64,000 nt of DNA from Leucobacter sp042726155 (GTDB taxonomy: Bacteria > Actinomycetota > Actinomycetes > Actinomycetales > Microbacteriaceae), in contig NZ_JBHXHV010000001.1 of NCBI RefSeq assembly GCF_042726155.1, positions 1,178,001-1,242,000 on the forward strand, written 5' to 3'. The translations under genes were made by a program, and so were the position numbers. The first letter of the stretch is position 1; every line of letters begins with the position of its first letter. Positions 16,801 to 24,413 of the stretch are shown piece by piece. The notes beneath the pieces were generated by a model. That model was not told the origin of the DNA, searched no databases, and worked only from the letters and a program-made list of their open reading frames with translations.

Positions 16801-17461
16801 TGATGAACTTGTGTGGGCGCGCGGCAGCGGCGCGCTCGAAGAGCGGCAGCAGCTGCTGTTCAATGTGATTTACTGCTTCGTCGAAGGCCCAGTGGTTGTG
16901 CGGTGCAACCGTCGCCGACACCTTGATCGAGACATAGTCGATGTCGTCGCGGGCGAGCAGCCGGTGCGTGCCCGCGAGGCGGCGTTCAGCCTCGCTCTGG
17001 CCGAGAATGGCCTCGCCGAGCAGATTCATGTTGAGTCGCACGCCCTCGCGCTTGATCTTCGCGATTGCCGGGCCGAGCTTTGCATCGCTGGCGTCGATGA
17101 TGAGGTGGCTCACGAGTTGTCGCAGCACGCGGCGAGCGATGGGAACCACGACACCCGGCAGCGGCTTGGCGAGGGCGCCGCCGACGCCGATTGCACCGCG
17201 CATCGGCGCGGGCAGGAACGCGGGGGTGAGCGGCACGAGTTCGTTCAGGCGCTTTGCGGCAACCGCGAGGTCTTCAGGGCGCACGACTCCGTCGACGAAC
17301 CCGACCGTGAAGTCGAGTCCGCGCGGGTCGCGCAGCACACCGGCGAGACGAGCCGCCGACGCGTCAGCGGGAACAGCCGCGGCCTCCGCGAGCCACCGGC
17401 GAACAAGCGCGATGGTTTCGTCGGCCAGATCTTGGGGGCGAATGTTCTGTGCGGGAGTCAT
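13892..17461 (-). CDS. putA: Bifunctional proline dehydrogenase / glutamate-semialdehyde dehydrogenase PutA
   Basis: A 1189-residue fused enzyme. Residues roughly 120-440 are the FAD-dependent proline dehydrogenase barrel (INLDMEEYKDLDLTLAVFM, LQAYLPDALG, RVVKGANLPMELVD). Residues roughly 540-1000 are the NAD-dependent aldehyde dehydrogenase, with catalytic Cys770 in FGHAGQKCSAAS and ILAETSGKN. It converts proline to pyrroline-5-carboxylate and on to glutamate, channelling the intermediate. No N-terminal DNA-binding domain is present, so it is not self-regulating like the enterobacterial form. The C-terminal 180 residues are a partial, degenerate aldehyde-dehydrogenase-superfamily-like tail. 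Start ATG at 17461 has GAGAGG upstream. It is divergent from a LysR gene. Confidence 0.95.
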   Translation of the reverse strand: MTPAQNIRPQDLADETIALVRRWLAEAAAVPADASAARLAGVLRDPRGLDFTVGFVDGVVRPEDLAVAAKRLNELVPLTPAFLPAPMRGAIGVGGALAKPLPGVVVPIARRVLRQLVSHLIIDASDAKLGPAIAKIKREGVRLNMNLLGEAILGQSEAERRLAGTHRLLARDDIDYVSIKVSATVAPHNHWAFDEAVNHIEQQLLPLFERAAAARPHKFINLDMEEYKDLDLTLAVFMRMLDRPEFLDLEAGIVLQAYLPDALGAMMRLQEWSAARVARGGAAIKVRVVKGANLPMELVDAAIHGWPSATWSSKQASDTGYKAVLDYALHPERVRNVRIGVAGHNLFDVALAWLLAQARGAESGVEFEMLLGMATGQAEAVRREVGQLLLYVPVVHPEEFDVAIAYLIRRLEEGASTENFMSAVFELHDRTELFDRERERFLVSLADLEGITADGDPAHYRVPGPNRDQRRVTASEAVASGDAETRVEQRVAAGASGFANTPDTDPDLPGNRVWGRAIADRMVGSELGVAAVTAARVTDAAELEGIIERGRSASAGWQALGADERARILHRAGEALEAHRADLLEVMGAECGKTLDQGDPEVSEAIDFAHYYAAQGQQLGEVDGAQFQPRQLVAVIPPWNFPVAIPAGGTLAALASGASVIMKPATQAARSGAVMVEALWEAGVPRDVLQLVQFADRELGSSLVADPRVDRLILTGAYETAETFRGLRQDLPILAETSGKNAIIVTPNADLDLAARDVAQSAFGHAGQKCSAASLVVLVGSVARSKRFRGQLLDAVRSLDVGTPDRLTSQMGPMIAAPTGKLLRGLTELEPGQSWAVQPRPIADEHPLAVDRDGDAKLWSPGVRDGVQRGSEYHLTEYFGPILGIMTAETLDEAIDIVNDIDYGLTSGLHSLDRDELARWLDRIEAGNLYVNRGITGAIVRRQPFGGWKKSAIGAGTKAGGPSYLFGLGDWADAPSAAPLRAALPAAVPLITAAQQSGIDGAELEWLRSALGSDADAWESEFGARRDVSGVGIERNVLRYLPTPVVIRAAADATPVAVLRAVAAGLGAGANPQLSTPVALPAPIVAALEGASVPIAYEDEAAWGARIASLAARQGPHAGARIRVVAGASRPDVVREVAAAANGKPDIALYGGPVVTAGRVEMLPHVREQAVSITAHRFGTPNRLSEGII

Positions 17462-17633
17462 GGAAGGCCTCTCGGTGCTGCGGCGCGGTGCTGCGGGCGC
17501 GGTGTCGGACGGAGCGTCGCGACGGGCATCGCGGGCTCAATAGTGATCAGTGTCCCGCGCACAAAGCATGAAGTACAGCGCGTGTTTCTGTGGAATAGTG
17601 TGAAGTAAACATGCAGAATCGAGGCGCAGTGAC
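17462..17633. promoter_or_regulatory. Divergent control region between putA and a LysR gene
   Basis: This 172-base gap must hold both promoters. Two similar words, CATGAAGTACA (near 17568) and TGTGAAGTAAA (near 17600), repeat with about 32 bases between them, and a CAATAGTGATCAG stretch lies nearer putA. They may be LysR contact sites. No confident -35/-10 pair can be assigned. Confidence 0.4.
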
Positions 17634-18566
17634 ATGCTGGAGATGAAGCGGCTGCGGCTGCTCTGGGAATTGGATGCTCGGGGCACCGTTGCGGCCGTTG
17701 CGGAGGCGCTGAAATACAGCCCCTCCGCCATTTCGCAGCAGCTCGCACTCCTCGAACGGGAGGCTGGCGTGCCGCTGCTGCGCCGCGTCGGGCGCACGCT
17801 CGAACTCACCCCGGCGGCCCACGCACTCGTGGCTGAAACGCAAGAGTTGCTCGCCGGTCTTGAGCGTGCGGAGTCTGCACTGCACCGAGCTCACGCCGAA
17901 GTTGGCGGCACCGTGCGGCTCGCGGTGTTCCAGACGGCGCTGCTGGCGCTCATGCCGCAGGTGCTCGGGCGGCTGCGCGAATCCCACCCGAGCCTGCGCG
18001 TCGAGATGGTGCAGCACGAGCCAGAGGCCGGCCTCGAAGAAACGTGGACCCGCGGCTTCGACCTCGTCGTTGCCGAGCAGTACCCGGGGCACGCCGCGCC
18101 GCATTTTCCGGGTCTCGATCGACAGCCGCTCATCGCCGATCGGATTCGCATGGGGCTGCCGGAGCGGGGTATCGGCGACGCGGCCTTCGACGCCGTGACG
18201 ACGCTCGCCGATGCCGCCGAGTTGCCGTGGGTACTTGAACCCGCAGGTGCGGCCTCGCGGCACTGGACGCTGCAGGCGTGCCGCAGCGCCGGGTTCGAGC
18301 CCGACGTGCGCTACGAGACCGCTGACCTCCAGGCGCACGTGCGCCTGATCGAGACCGGCAACGCCGTGGCACTCTTACCGGGGCTGCTGCACGCGGGCAC
18401 CGCGCGCGGCATGCGGCTGCTCGACCTTGCAGGCGATCCGGAACGCGCCGTGTTTACCGCAGCTCGCGCCTCGTCGCGTGGTCACCCGGCTGTCGCAGCG
18501 GTGCGCGAGGCCCTGCGCACCGAGGCCGAACTGCTCGCGGCGAGTGAATCGGGCGATAGCGCGTGA
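17634..18566 (+). CDS. LysR-family transcriptional regulator, likely of putA
   Basis: A 310-residue LysR protein: HTH at residues 5-60 (LRLLWELDARGTVAAVAEAL, then YSPSAISQQLALLEREAGV) and an effector domain with VRLAVFQTALLALMPQVLGRL. It is transcribed away from putA from a shared 172-base gap, which is the usual sign that it controls putA and itself, with proline or a breakdown product as effector. GAGGCG precedes the ATG at 17634; an ATG nine bases later is possible. The effector and direction of control are inferred. Confidence 0.86.
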   Translation: MLEMKRLRLLWELDARGTVAAVAEALKYSPSAISQQLALLEREAGVPLLRRVGRTLELTPAAHALVAETQELLAGLERAESALHRAHAEVGGTVRLAVFQTALLALMPQVLGRLRESHPSLRVEMVQHEPEAGLEETWTRGFDLVVAEQYPGHAAPHFPGLDRQPLIADRIRMGLPERGIGDAAFDAVTTLADAAELPWVLEPAGAASRHWTLQACRSAGFEPDVRYETADLQAHVRLIETGNAVALLPGLLHAGTARGMRLLDLAGDPERAVFTAARASSRGHPAVAAVREALRTEAELLAASESGDSA

Positions 18567-18624
18567 GATACAGTGCTGCCGGTGGGCACCGTCGCCCGCG
18601 CACGGCAAGCCGAGGGGAACGATC

Positions 18625-19350
18625 ATGGACGATCTGTCTGAGTACACCGCGCTGAGTTTCGACGTCTACGGGACGCTCATCGACTGGGAGCGGGGGATCG
18701 CGACCGTGCTCGCCGAGTGGTCGGCGCGGCGGGGCGAAACGCTCGAAGACGAGGCGCTGCTGCTCGCGTACGCCGATAATGAGGCGGCGGTCGAGCGCGA
18801 ATTTCCCACGCTCGCCTACGCAGAGGTGCTGCAGGCCGCCTTTCGGCGAACGGCGCTGACACTCGGCATCGAGGCGAGCGACAGCGACGTGCAGGAGCTC
18901 GGGCGCTCCGTGCCCGACTGGCCGGCTTTCCCAGACACGCACGACGCGCTCGTGCGGCTGCAGCGACACTACCGGCTCATCATCCTGTCGAACGTGCACC
19001 GCGAAGGGATCGCGGGCAGCATTGCTCGCATGGGTGTGGAGTTTGACGGCGTGCTCACCGCGCAAGACATCGGCTCATACAAACCGCACTCGCGCAACTT
19101 CACGGTGCTGCTCGACAGCTTGCGTCCGCTTGGTGTCGAGCAGCGGCGACTGCTGCACGTCGCGCAGTCGCTCTTTCACGATCACGTGCCGGCGCAGCAG
19201 GCCGGAATTGACTCAGTCTGGATCAATCGTCGTCATGACCGGCCGGGCTGGGGTGCGACCCCAGACCCCGGCGTCGAGGTCACACCGGGCCTGGAGTTCG
19301 CCTCGCTCGCTGCGTTCGCCGACGCCGTCGATGCTGCGTTCGGCGAGTAG
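18625..19350 (+). CDS. HAD-superfamily hydrolase, haloacid dehalogenase type II-like
   Basis: A 241-residue protein with HAD motif I containing nucleophile Asp13 (SFDVYGTLIDWERG), motif II IILSNVHREG, and motifs III/IV in YKPHSRNF and SLFHDHVPAQQAG. The large cap insertion between motif I and II fits type II haloacid dehalogenases, which have Asp-x-Tyr-Gly-Thr-Leu. Many such proteins act on phosphorylated compounds instead, and the substrate is unknown. ATG at 18625 follows GAGGGGA by 8 bases; the longer frame starts inside the LysR gene and is rejected. It is co-directional with the LysR gene, 58 bases downstream. Confidence 0.85.
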   Translation: MDDLSEYTALSFDVYGTLIDWERGIATVLAEWSARRGETLEDEALLLAYADNEAAVEREFPTLAYAEVLQAAFRRTALTLGIEASDSDVQELGRSVPDWPAFPDTHDALVRLQRHYRLIILSNVHREGIAGSIARMGVEFDGVLTAQDIGSYKPHSRNFTVLLDSLRPLGVEQRRLLHVAQSLFHDHVPAQQAGIDSVWINRRHDRPGWGATPDPGVEVTPGLEFASLAAFADAVDAAFGE

Positions 19351-19360
19351 CCGCGACCGA

Positions 19361-20383
19361 CTACACCCGCGGCTGCTGCTGCGTGATGCAGTGGATGCCG
19401 CCGCCGCGCTCGAAGAGCGGGCGTGCGTCGATGCCGATGACCTCGCGGCCGGGGTAAGCCTCACGCAAGATCGCGAGCGCGCGGTCGTCCGCAGGATCGT
19501 CGAAGGCGCAGGCAAGCACCGCACCGTTGATAACGACGTGGTTGATGTAGCTGTAGTCAACGAAGCCGTCGTCGTCGCGGAGCGTCGAGGGCGCGGGAAG
19601 ATCCAGGATCTCGAACGTGCCGGCAGTGTCGTCGCGGTAGCGGTCGGCGAAATCGCGGTTCGTGCGGGCGATCACGTGATCGGGGTGCGACTCGGCGTCT
19701 TGCCGATGCATGAGGAGCAGATCGGGGCTCGTGAAGGCGGCGAGGATGTCGGAGTGGCCGCGCGTGCCGAAGGTGTCGTGATCACGCGTGAGGCCGCGGG
19801 GGAGCCAGAGAGCGCTCGTGGCGCCAATGGTGCGTTCGAGTTCTGCCTCAACCTGTGCTTCTGTCCAGCCGGGGTTACGGCCCGGATCGAGCTGCACGGT
19901 CTTCGTGATGACGACGCGACCAGTGCCGTCGACCTGAATGCCGCCGCCCTCGTTGGTCATATCGGAGTTCACGAGCTCGGCGCCCGCGGCCTCAGCAACG
20001 ATGCGGCCGATGTGCTGATCGTGATCCCACTGAGCCCAGTCCTGATTGCCCCAGCCGTTGAAGACGAAGTTCACGGCACCGAGTCGGCCGTCGTCGCCGA
20101 TGACGAAGCTTGGGCCGATGTCGCGCATCCACGCGTCATTCAGTGGAGCGACGAGTTGGTCGATCTGCGCAGAGAGGTACCGCGATGCGACGGCCTCGTC
20201 GCCCGGGTTCACCACAACTGTCACGGCTTCGTGCTCACTCGCCACGTTTGCGACGGCCGCCCAGGTGGTGCGAGCCTCTTCGGCTTCGGCCTCGGTGTCA
20301 CCGAGCGTATAGCCGCTCGTGGGCCAGGCGAGCCAGAGGCGCTCCTGCTCGTGTGCTTCGATCGGCATGCGCCACGTGGTCAT
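19361..20383 (-). CDS. aguA: Agmatine deiminase
   Basis: A 340-residue member of the guanidino-group-modifying family. Diagnostic segments are NDAWMRDIGPSFV, NFVFNGWGNQDW, NEGGGIQVDGTG and the C-terminal catalytic GGGIHCITQQQP with Cys332. It hydrolyses agmatine to N-carbamoylputrescine and ammonia, a route from arginine to putrescine. The ATG at 20383 has AGGGAGT just upstream; the ATG at 20428 has no ribosome binding site. No N-carbamoylputrescine amidohydrolase gene is visible in the window, so the next step must be encoded elsewhere. It is convergent with the HAD gene and lies downstream of a GntR gene on the same strand. Confidence 0.93.
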   Translation of the reverse strand: MTTWRMPIEAHEQERLWLAWPTSGYTLGDTEAEAEEARTTWAAVANVASEHEAVTVVVNPGDEAVASRYLSAQIDQLVAPLNDAWMRDIGPSFVIGDDGRLGAVNFVFNGWGNQDWAQWDHDQHIGRIVAEAAGAELVNSDMTNEGGGIQVDGTGRVVITKTVQLDPGRNPGWTEAQVEAELERTIGATSALWLPRGLTRDHDTFGTRGHSDILAAFTSPDLLLMHRQDAESHPDHVIARTNRDFADRYRDDTAGTFEILDLPAPSTLRDDDGFVDYSYINHVVINGAVLACAFDDPADDRALAILREAYPGREVIGIDARPLFERGGGIHCITQQQPRV

Positions 20384-20478
20384 CGGTACTCCCTTGTCTG
20401 CGAACTTGTCTACGAACGACGTTGCCACAGTCTACTGGGTGTGTGACCAATAGTGGGGCAATGTGATCGAAATTGCCG

Positions 20479-20512
20479 CGCTGGTGCTGGTGTTAGTGCT
20501 GGTGCTGGTGCG
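20479..20512. repeat. Short tandem repeat of CTGGTG type
   Basis: Hexamer units close to CTGGTG repeat about five times with one variant in the 148-base gap between the agmatine deiminase start and the GntR stop. It lies in the probable leader or promoter area of the deiminase. No coding role. Confidence 0.65.
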
Positions 20513-20531
20513 GTCACACAACGGCGGTGGA

Positions 20532-21227
20532 TCAGGCCTCGTCGTCGCCCGTGGCCCAGAGCGTGCGCGCGTGCGAGATGTGGCGGCACAGCACCGCCTC
20601 AGCGCCCGCGCCGTCCCCGGCTGAGAGGAGATCGATGAGCTCGAGATGTTCGCGCGCCGAGTCGGCCAGTCGACCCTCCCGCGAGAGCGATCCGATGCCG
20701 TACAGGCGGGTGCGCCGTCGCAGTGACGTCGCGAGCTCCACCAACTGCGCGTTGCCCGTGTAGGTCAGTACGAGCGCGTGAAATTCGCGGTCGTTGCGCA
20801 GGTACTCCTCGAGGTCACCGCGCTCTGCCGCGTCGAGGCACGCGTCCGCGAGCAGGCGGAGGGCCGGGAGCTCGTGCTCAGGGATTCGGCCCGCGACAAC
20901 GCGCATTACCGGAGGCTCGAGGAGTAGCCGAATCTGCGCGAGATCGTCGAGGTCGCTCTCGCTCATCGCGGTGACGCGGAACCCCTTGTTTTTCAGCGTC
21001 TCAACGAGGCCCTCGCGTGCGAGGTCCATCATCGCCTCGCGCACGGGCGTCGCAGAGACTCCGAGGGTGAGGCCGAGCGCCGGTGCCGAAACTACCTCTC
21101 CCTCGGCCAGTCGGCCCGTGATGATCGCGGTGCGCAGTTGCTCGAGCACCGTCTCACGCAGGCTCAGCGGCCGAGTGAGCGGCGTAAAAGAAGCGTCGAG
21201 GTCGCGCTCGCGATCGAAAGTGGGCAT
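20532..21227 (-). CDS. GntR-family regulator, FCD (FadR-like) type
   Basis: A 231-residue protein. Residues 17-80 are a GntR winged HTH (LRETVLEQLRTAIITGRLAE, then LGVSATPVREAMMDLAREGLV) and the C-terminal part is an all-helical FCD ligand-binding domain (RNDREFHALVLTYTGNAQLV, with histidines for a metal). The ATG at 21227 has GAAGGAGCC upstream; the longer frame runs into the control region. It is placed between agmatine deiminase and the divergent APC permease, so it probably controls one or both, responding to an amine or related acid. A palindrome and a repeated CATCTAAG word lie in the shared control region. Confidence 0.87.
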   Translation of the reverse strand: MPTFDRERDLDASFTPLTRPLSLRETVLEQLRTAIITGRLAEGEVVSAPALGLTLGVSATPVREAMMDLAREGLVETLKNKGFRVTAMSESDLDDLAQIRLLLEPPVMRVVAGRIPEHELPALRLLADACLDAAERGDLEEYLRNDREFHALVLTYTGNAQLVELATSLRRRTRLYGIGSLSREGRLADSAREHLELIDLLSAGDGAGAEAVLCRHISHARTLWATGDDEA

Positions 21228-21377
21228 GCGGGCTCCTTCGGAGTCCAGAGCGGTGCGCGTCTCGGCGCCGCTCGCGATTATCTGTCCCTCATCTTCCCAC
21301 GGGACGTATTGGAAATTCAGGGGAGTGGGGTGTGGAATCGAGCGTTCCCTGGCGCGATTCGTGTTTTGCGCGCGTGA

Positions 21378-21405
21378 ATATTTCATTTATGGATGTATGA
21401 AATAT
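21378..21405. promoter_or_regulatory. Palindromic operator candidate between GntR and APC permease genes
   Basis: ATATTTCAT at 21378-21386 and ATGAAATAT at 21397-21405 are perfect 9-base inverted repeats around 10 bases. It lies in the 315-base gene-free stretch 21228-21542 between the divergent GntR and permease genes, an AT-rich island in GC-rich DNA. It is a good candidate site for the neighbouring GntR protein, though nothing in the sequence proves this. Confidence 0.6.
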
Positions 21406-21459
21406 CGACAACACGTGACCCACACACGAAAAGATCGTTCTGATACTTGATGAATAAAA

Positions 21460-21467
21460 CATCTAAG
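21460..21467 (+). promoter_or_regulatory. CATCTAAG word upstream of APC permease
   Basis: CATCTAAG preceded by ATAAAA lies 75 bases before the permease start. CTTGATG at 21446-21452 forms an imperfect inverted partner. The same 8-base word occurs twice in the P450/reductase control region (25809-25816 reversed, 25872-25879). A shared regulator is proposed. Confidence 0.4.
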
Positions 21468-21542
21468 GGTAGGTTCTAAGCCACGCCACCTCGCAGAGAC
21501 GTGGCGCGACCGTTGTCGATGTACGAAGGAGTACCAGCGACC

Positions 21543-23045
21543 ATGTCAGAGCACCATTCCGTCGTAGCTGACGATGCAGACGCAGCCCACCTGGCGTCAC
21601 TCGGCTACACCTACGACACAACGTTTAAGCGGGAGATGAGCTTCTGGGGCAATGTGTCCCTGGGGTTCACTTACCTGTCACCGATCGCGGGCGTCTACTC
21701 GATGTTCGCAATCTCCCTCAGCCAGGCCGGGCCGCCGATGGTCTGGGCGCTCGTGATCGCGCTGATCGGCCAGTTCTTCGTCGCGCTCATCTTCGGCGAG
21801 GTGGTGTCCAACTATCCCGTCGCGGGCGGTGTGTATCCGTGGTCGCGCCGGCTGTGGGGCCGCAAGTGGGCGTGGATGAACGGTTGGATCTACGTGGTCG
21901 CGCTCATCGGCACAATCGCAGCGGTAGCGTACGGCGCTGCCCCGTTCGTCGCTTCGGTGTTCGGCGGCACGCTCGACGCCGGAGGCACCGTGCTCGTCGC
22001 GCTCGGCACGCTCGTCGTGGCAACGTTCCTCAACTTCTCGGGCACGAAGGTGTTGAGTTACGCGGCGACGGTCGGCCTGGTCGCCGAGATGCTCGGCGCC
22101 GTCGTCATCGGTGGCTATCTGCTGCTGTTCGGTCGTCAGCACGACTGGACCGTACTGTTCGATAACCAGGGGATCGGCGATGCGGCACCGGGCGGGTACT
22201 TTGGTGCGTTCGCGGCCGCCGCGCTCATTGGCATGTTCGCGTACTACGGGTTCGAGGCCAACGGCGACGTCGCCGAAGAAATCAAGAACCCGAGCGAGCG
22301 CGTACCGAAGGCGATGCGACTGACGCTGTACATCGGCGGCTTCGCGGCAAACCTGCTCGTATTCTCACTCGTGCTCGCTGTGCCAGACTTCGCTGCCGTC
22401 GCTTCTGGCGAGGTCGCCGACCCCATCGGCGTGCTGCTCACCGAGGCGTTCGGGCCTATCTTCCCGCTCGTGATGCTGGTCATTGCGGTTGCGTTCATCT
22501 CGTGCATCACGAGCTTGCAGGCCGCCGCGAGCCGCCTCATCTACTCAATGGCGCGCGATCGCTTTCTCCCCGCCTCGAAGGTGCTCTCAGCATTCAACGA
22601 GCGTCGCCACGTGCCGAACAACGCCCTGGTCGCCGCGGCGCTGCTGCCGGGCATCGTGATCGTGCTGTCGCTGCTGCTCGAGGATGCGCTCACCGCGATG
22701 GTTGGCTTTGGCACGGTCGGCATCTACGTCGGCTTCCAGATGGTCGTGCTCGCGGCGCTGCGCGCTCGCATTCTCGGTTGGAAACCGGCGGGCAAATTCC
22801 GGCTACGGGGGTGGGCCTACCCGGTCAACATCATCGCTCTGATCTGGGGCGTTGCGGCCGTCGTGAACATTCTGTGGCCGCGCCCGACGGGCGGCGGCTG
22901 GGGTGAAGATTACCTGCTGATTCTCACGACCGTCGGTGTCATTGGTGCTGGCTGGATCTACATGCTCGTGTCGCGCGCCTACCTGCGCGGCGACGCACCC
23001 TCGGGCGACGCGAGCGGTCCGATCCGCATCACCGTCGACGCCTGA
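21543..23045 (+). CDS. APC-family amino-acid/amine permease
   Basis: A 500-residue protein with about 12 membrane segments. FKREMSFWGNVSLGFTYLSP, then SNYPVAGGVYPWSRRLWGRK and YYGFEANGDVAEEIKNPSERV are typical of the amino acid/polyamine/organocation superfamily, close to eukaryotic-type GABA/choline permeases and bacterial amine importers. It likely imports an amine or amino acid used by the surrounding catabolic genes. The ATG at 21543 is preceded by AAGGAG; an ATG at 21519 is less likely. The PuuD-like gene follows after a hairpin, suggesting a shared transcript. Substrate is unknown. Confidence 0.88.
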   Translation: MSEHHSVVADDADAAHLASLGYTYDTTFKREMSFWGNVSLGFTYLSPIAGVYSMFAISLSQAGPPMVWALVIALIGQFFVALIFGEVVSNYPVAGGVYPWSRRLWGRKWAWMNGWIYVVALIGTIAAVAYGAAPFVASVFGGTLDAGGTVLVALGTLVVATFLNFSGTKVLSYAATVGLVAEMLGAVVIGGYLLLFGRQHDWTVLFDNQGIGDAAPGGYFGAFAAAALIGMFAYYGFEANGDVAEEIKNPSERVPKAMRLTLYIGGFAANLLVFSLVLAVPDFAAVASGEVADPIGVLLTEAFGPIFPLVMLVIAVAFISCITSLQAAASRLIYSMARDRFLPASKVLSAFNERRHVPNNALVAAALLPGIVIVLSLLLEDALTAMVGFGTVGIYVGFQMVVLAALRARILGWKPAGKFRLRGWAYPVNIIALIWGVAAVVNILWPRPTGGGWGEDYLLILTTVGVIGAGWIYMLVSRAYLRGDAPSGDASGPIRITVDA

Positions 23046-23068
23046 AGCGTCGCCATCCACAACGATCC

Positions 23069-23104
23069 AGGTCCGGGTGACCGCGTTAGCGGTCGCCCGG
23101 ACCT
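23069..23104 (+). terminator. Hairpin between permease and PuuD-like gene
   Basis: Arms 23069-23084 and 23089-23104 are 16 bases long with one mismatch around a GTTA loop. No T run follows, so it may stabilise the permease message or reduce reading into the next gene instead of fully terminating. Confidence 0.7.
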
Positions 23105-23126
23105 GACGCGAGTCGAAGGAGTTCCC

Positions 23127-23939
23127 GTGAGTGATCTGCGCGTCGATGCTGCACAATTTGCCGATGCCGATGCCGATGCCGATGCCGATGCCGATGCCGT
23201 TGCCGGTGCCAGAGCCGTGCCGGTGATCAAAATGGTGGTTTCGCTCACCTTCCCCGGCATGGATCAGGGGGCGCATGATCTGCAGGAGTCGTTCACGCAG
23301 ATCGCGTTTGACGCGGTGCGCGCGGCGGGCGGCGACCCGCAGCTCGTGGACTCGGCGGCGACATCGTTGGCCGATCCGCGTGGGGTGCTCGACGGTGCCG
23401 ACGGGATCGTCTTTCTGGGCGGTGGCGACGTTGATGTGCGCTGTTACGGGTATGCGGGCGAGCCGCCCGCGAATGAGTACGGCGTCGACGTGCGCGCTGA
23501 CCGCTACTGCATCGAATTGATCAGAGAATCAGTGCGACAGGACCTGCCGGTGCTGGCGATCTGCCGCGGATCACAGCTCTTCAATGTTGCTTTCGGCGGC
23601 ACCTTGATCCCAGATATCGCCGAGTTTGCGCTGCACCACGGCGGCGCTGGTGAGCCGCTGTTCGTCGACGAACCCGTGCGGCTGGAGCCCGGCTCGAAGA
23701 TCGCGGAGATATTGGGCCGCACGGACGTGACGGTGCGCAACGGTCATCATCAAGCGGTCGACGCGGTCGGATCACCTCTGCGCGTGAGCGCCCGCGCCCG
23801 CGACGGGTTAGTCGAAGGGACCGAGCACCGCGCCGCGACCTGGGCGATCGGGGTGCAGTGGCACCCCGAGGAGCCGGCGGCAGACCCCGCCGATCGGCGC
23901 GCGATCTTCGGGGAACTCCTCGCCCGCGCCCGCGGGTGA
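23127..23939 (+). CDS. Gamma-glutamyl-gamma-aminobutyrate hydrolase-like (peptidase C26, PuuD type)
   Basis: A 270-residue class I glutamine-amidotransferase-fold protein. The nucleophile elbow is VLAICRGSQLFNVAFGG, the catalytic His and Glu are in VQWHPEE, and NGHHQAVD is the PuuD-family segment. Such enzymes cleave gamma-glutamyl amides, for example gamma-glutamyl-GABA in putrescine breakdown. GTG at 23127 has AAGGAG six bases upstream. The N-terminus carries an Asp-Ala repeat coded by a hexamer tandem repeat, before the enzyme fold starts near residue 35. A second copy of this activity may be in the double-domain protein at 29437-30891. Confidence 0.87.
   Translation: MSDLRVDAAQFADADADADADADAVAGARAVPVIKMVVSLTFPGMDQGAHDLQESFTQIAFDAVRAAGGDPQLVDSAATSLADPRGVLDGADGIVFLGGGDVDVRCYGYAGEPPANEYGVDVRADRYCIELIRESVRQDLPVLAICRGSQLFNVAFGGTLIPDIAEFALHHGGAGEPLFVDEPVRLEPGSKIAEILGRTDVTVRNGHHQAVDAVGSPLRVSARARDGLVEGTEHRAATWAIGVQWHPEEPAADPADRRAIFGELLARARG
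23161..23196 (+). repeat. Six exact CCGATG units in a coding region
   Basis: Six exact hexamer copies, followed by the variant CCGTTG, code for alternating Asp-Ala near the N-terminus of the PuuD-like protein. Copy changes would keep the frame and only alter the length of this acidic tail. Confidence 0.9.
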
Positions 23940-23948
23940 GGCATTGAC

Positions 23949-24413
23949 TTAGGCGTTCGCGTCGGCGGTTGCAGCGGCGAGCACCTCGGGAAGCCACTCA
24001 AGCGCGGTGTCGCTCGGAACGTCCCACGAGGAGGCATCGTGTCGACCGTACGGCCCGATGCGCTCCGCACCCTGTGCCGCGAATCGGCGGTCGATGTGCT
24101 CGCTGCCCTGCGAGTAGGTCTCCTCATAGAAGCGGTCACCCAGCCCGAACATCGCGTAGCGCACGCCGGTGAGCTCCGGGGGATCGGCATCGAAGGCGCG
24201 AGCGAAGGGCTCCGCTGAGTTCGGCAGATCGCCAGCGCCGTGCGTGGAACACACCACGAGAACCAAACGATCGGCCGTGATCTCGGCCGGATTGGTGTGC
24301 TGCAGGTCCTGCACGATCACGTCGTCGTGTTCGGTACGCAGGTGGTCGCCGAGATCTTCAGCGATGAGCTCGGAGTTGCCGGATTCGGTGCCGTAGAGAA
24401 TGGTGAATTTCAC
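23949..24413 (-). CDS. Flavodoxin (MioC-like), likely redox partner of the P450
   Basis: A 154-residue flavodoxin-fold protein. The FMN phosphate loop is ILYGTESGNSELIAED, followed by VVCSTHGAGDLPNSAEPF and YAMFGLGDRFYEE, which stack on the flavin. It carries single electrons in the cytoplasm. Its GTG start overlaps the stop of the ferredoxin-NADP reductase gene by four bases, so the two are made together, and both are divergent from a cytochrome P450. The simplest reading is NADPH to reductase to flavodoxin to P450. A flavodoxin instead of a ferredoxin in this place is unusual. Confidence 0.87.
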   Translation of the reverse strand: MKFTILYGTESGNSELIAEDLGDHLRTEHDDVIVQDLQHTNPAEITADRLVLVVCSTHGAGDLPNSAEPFARAFDADPPELTGVRYAMFGLGDRFYEETYSQGSEHIDRRFAAQGAERIGPYGRHDASSWDVPSDTALEWLPEVLAAATADANA

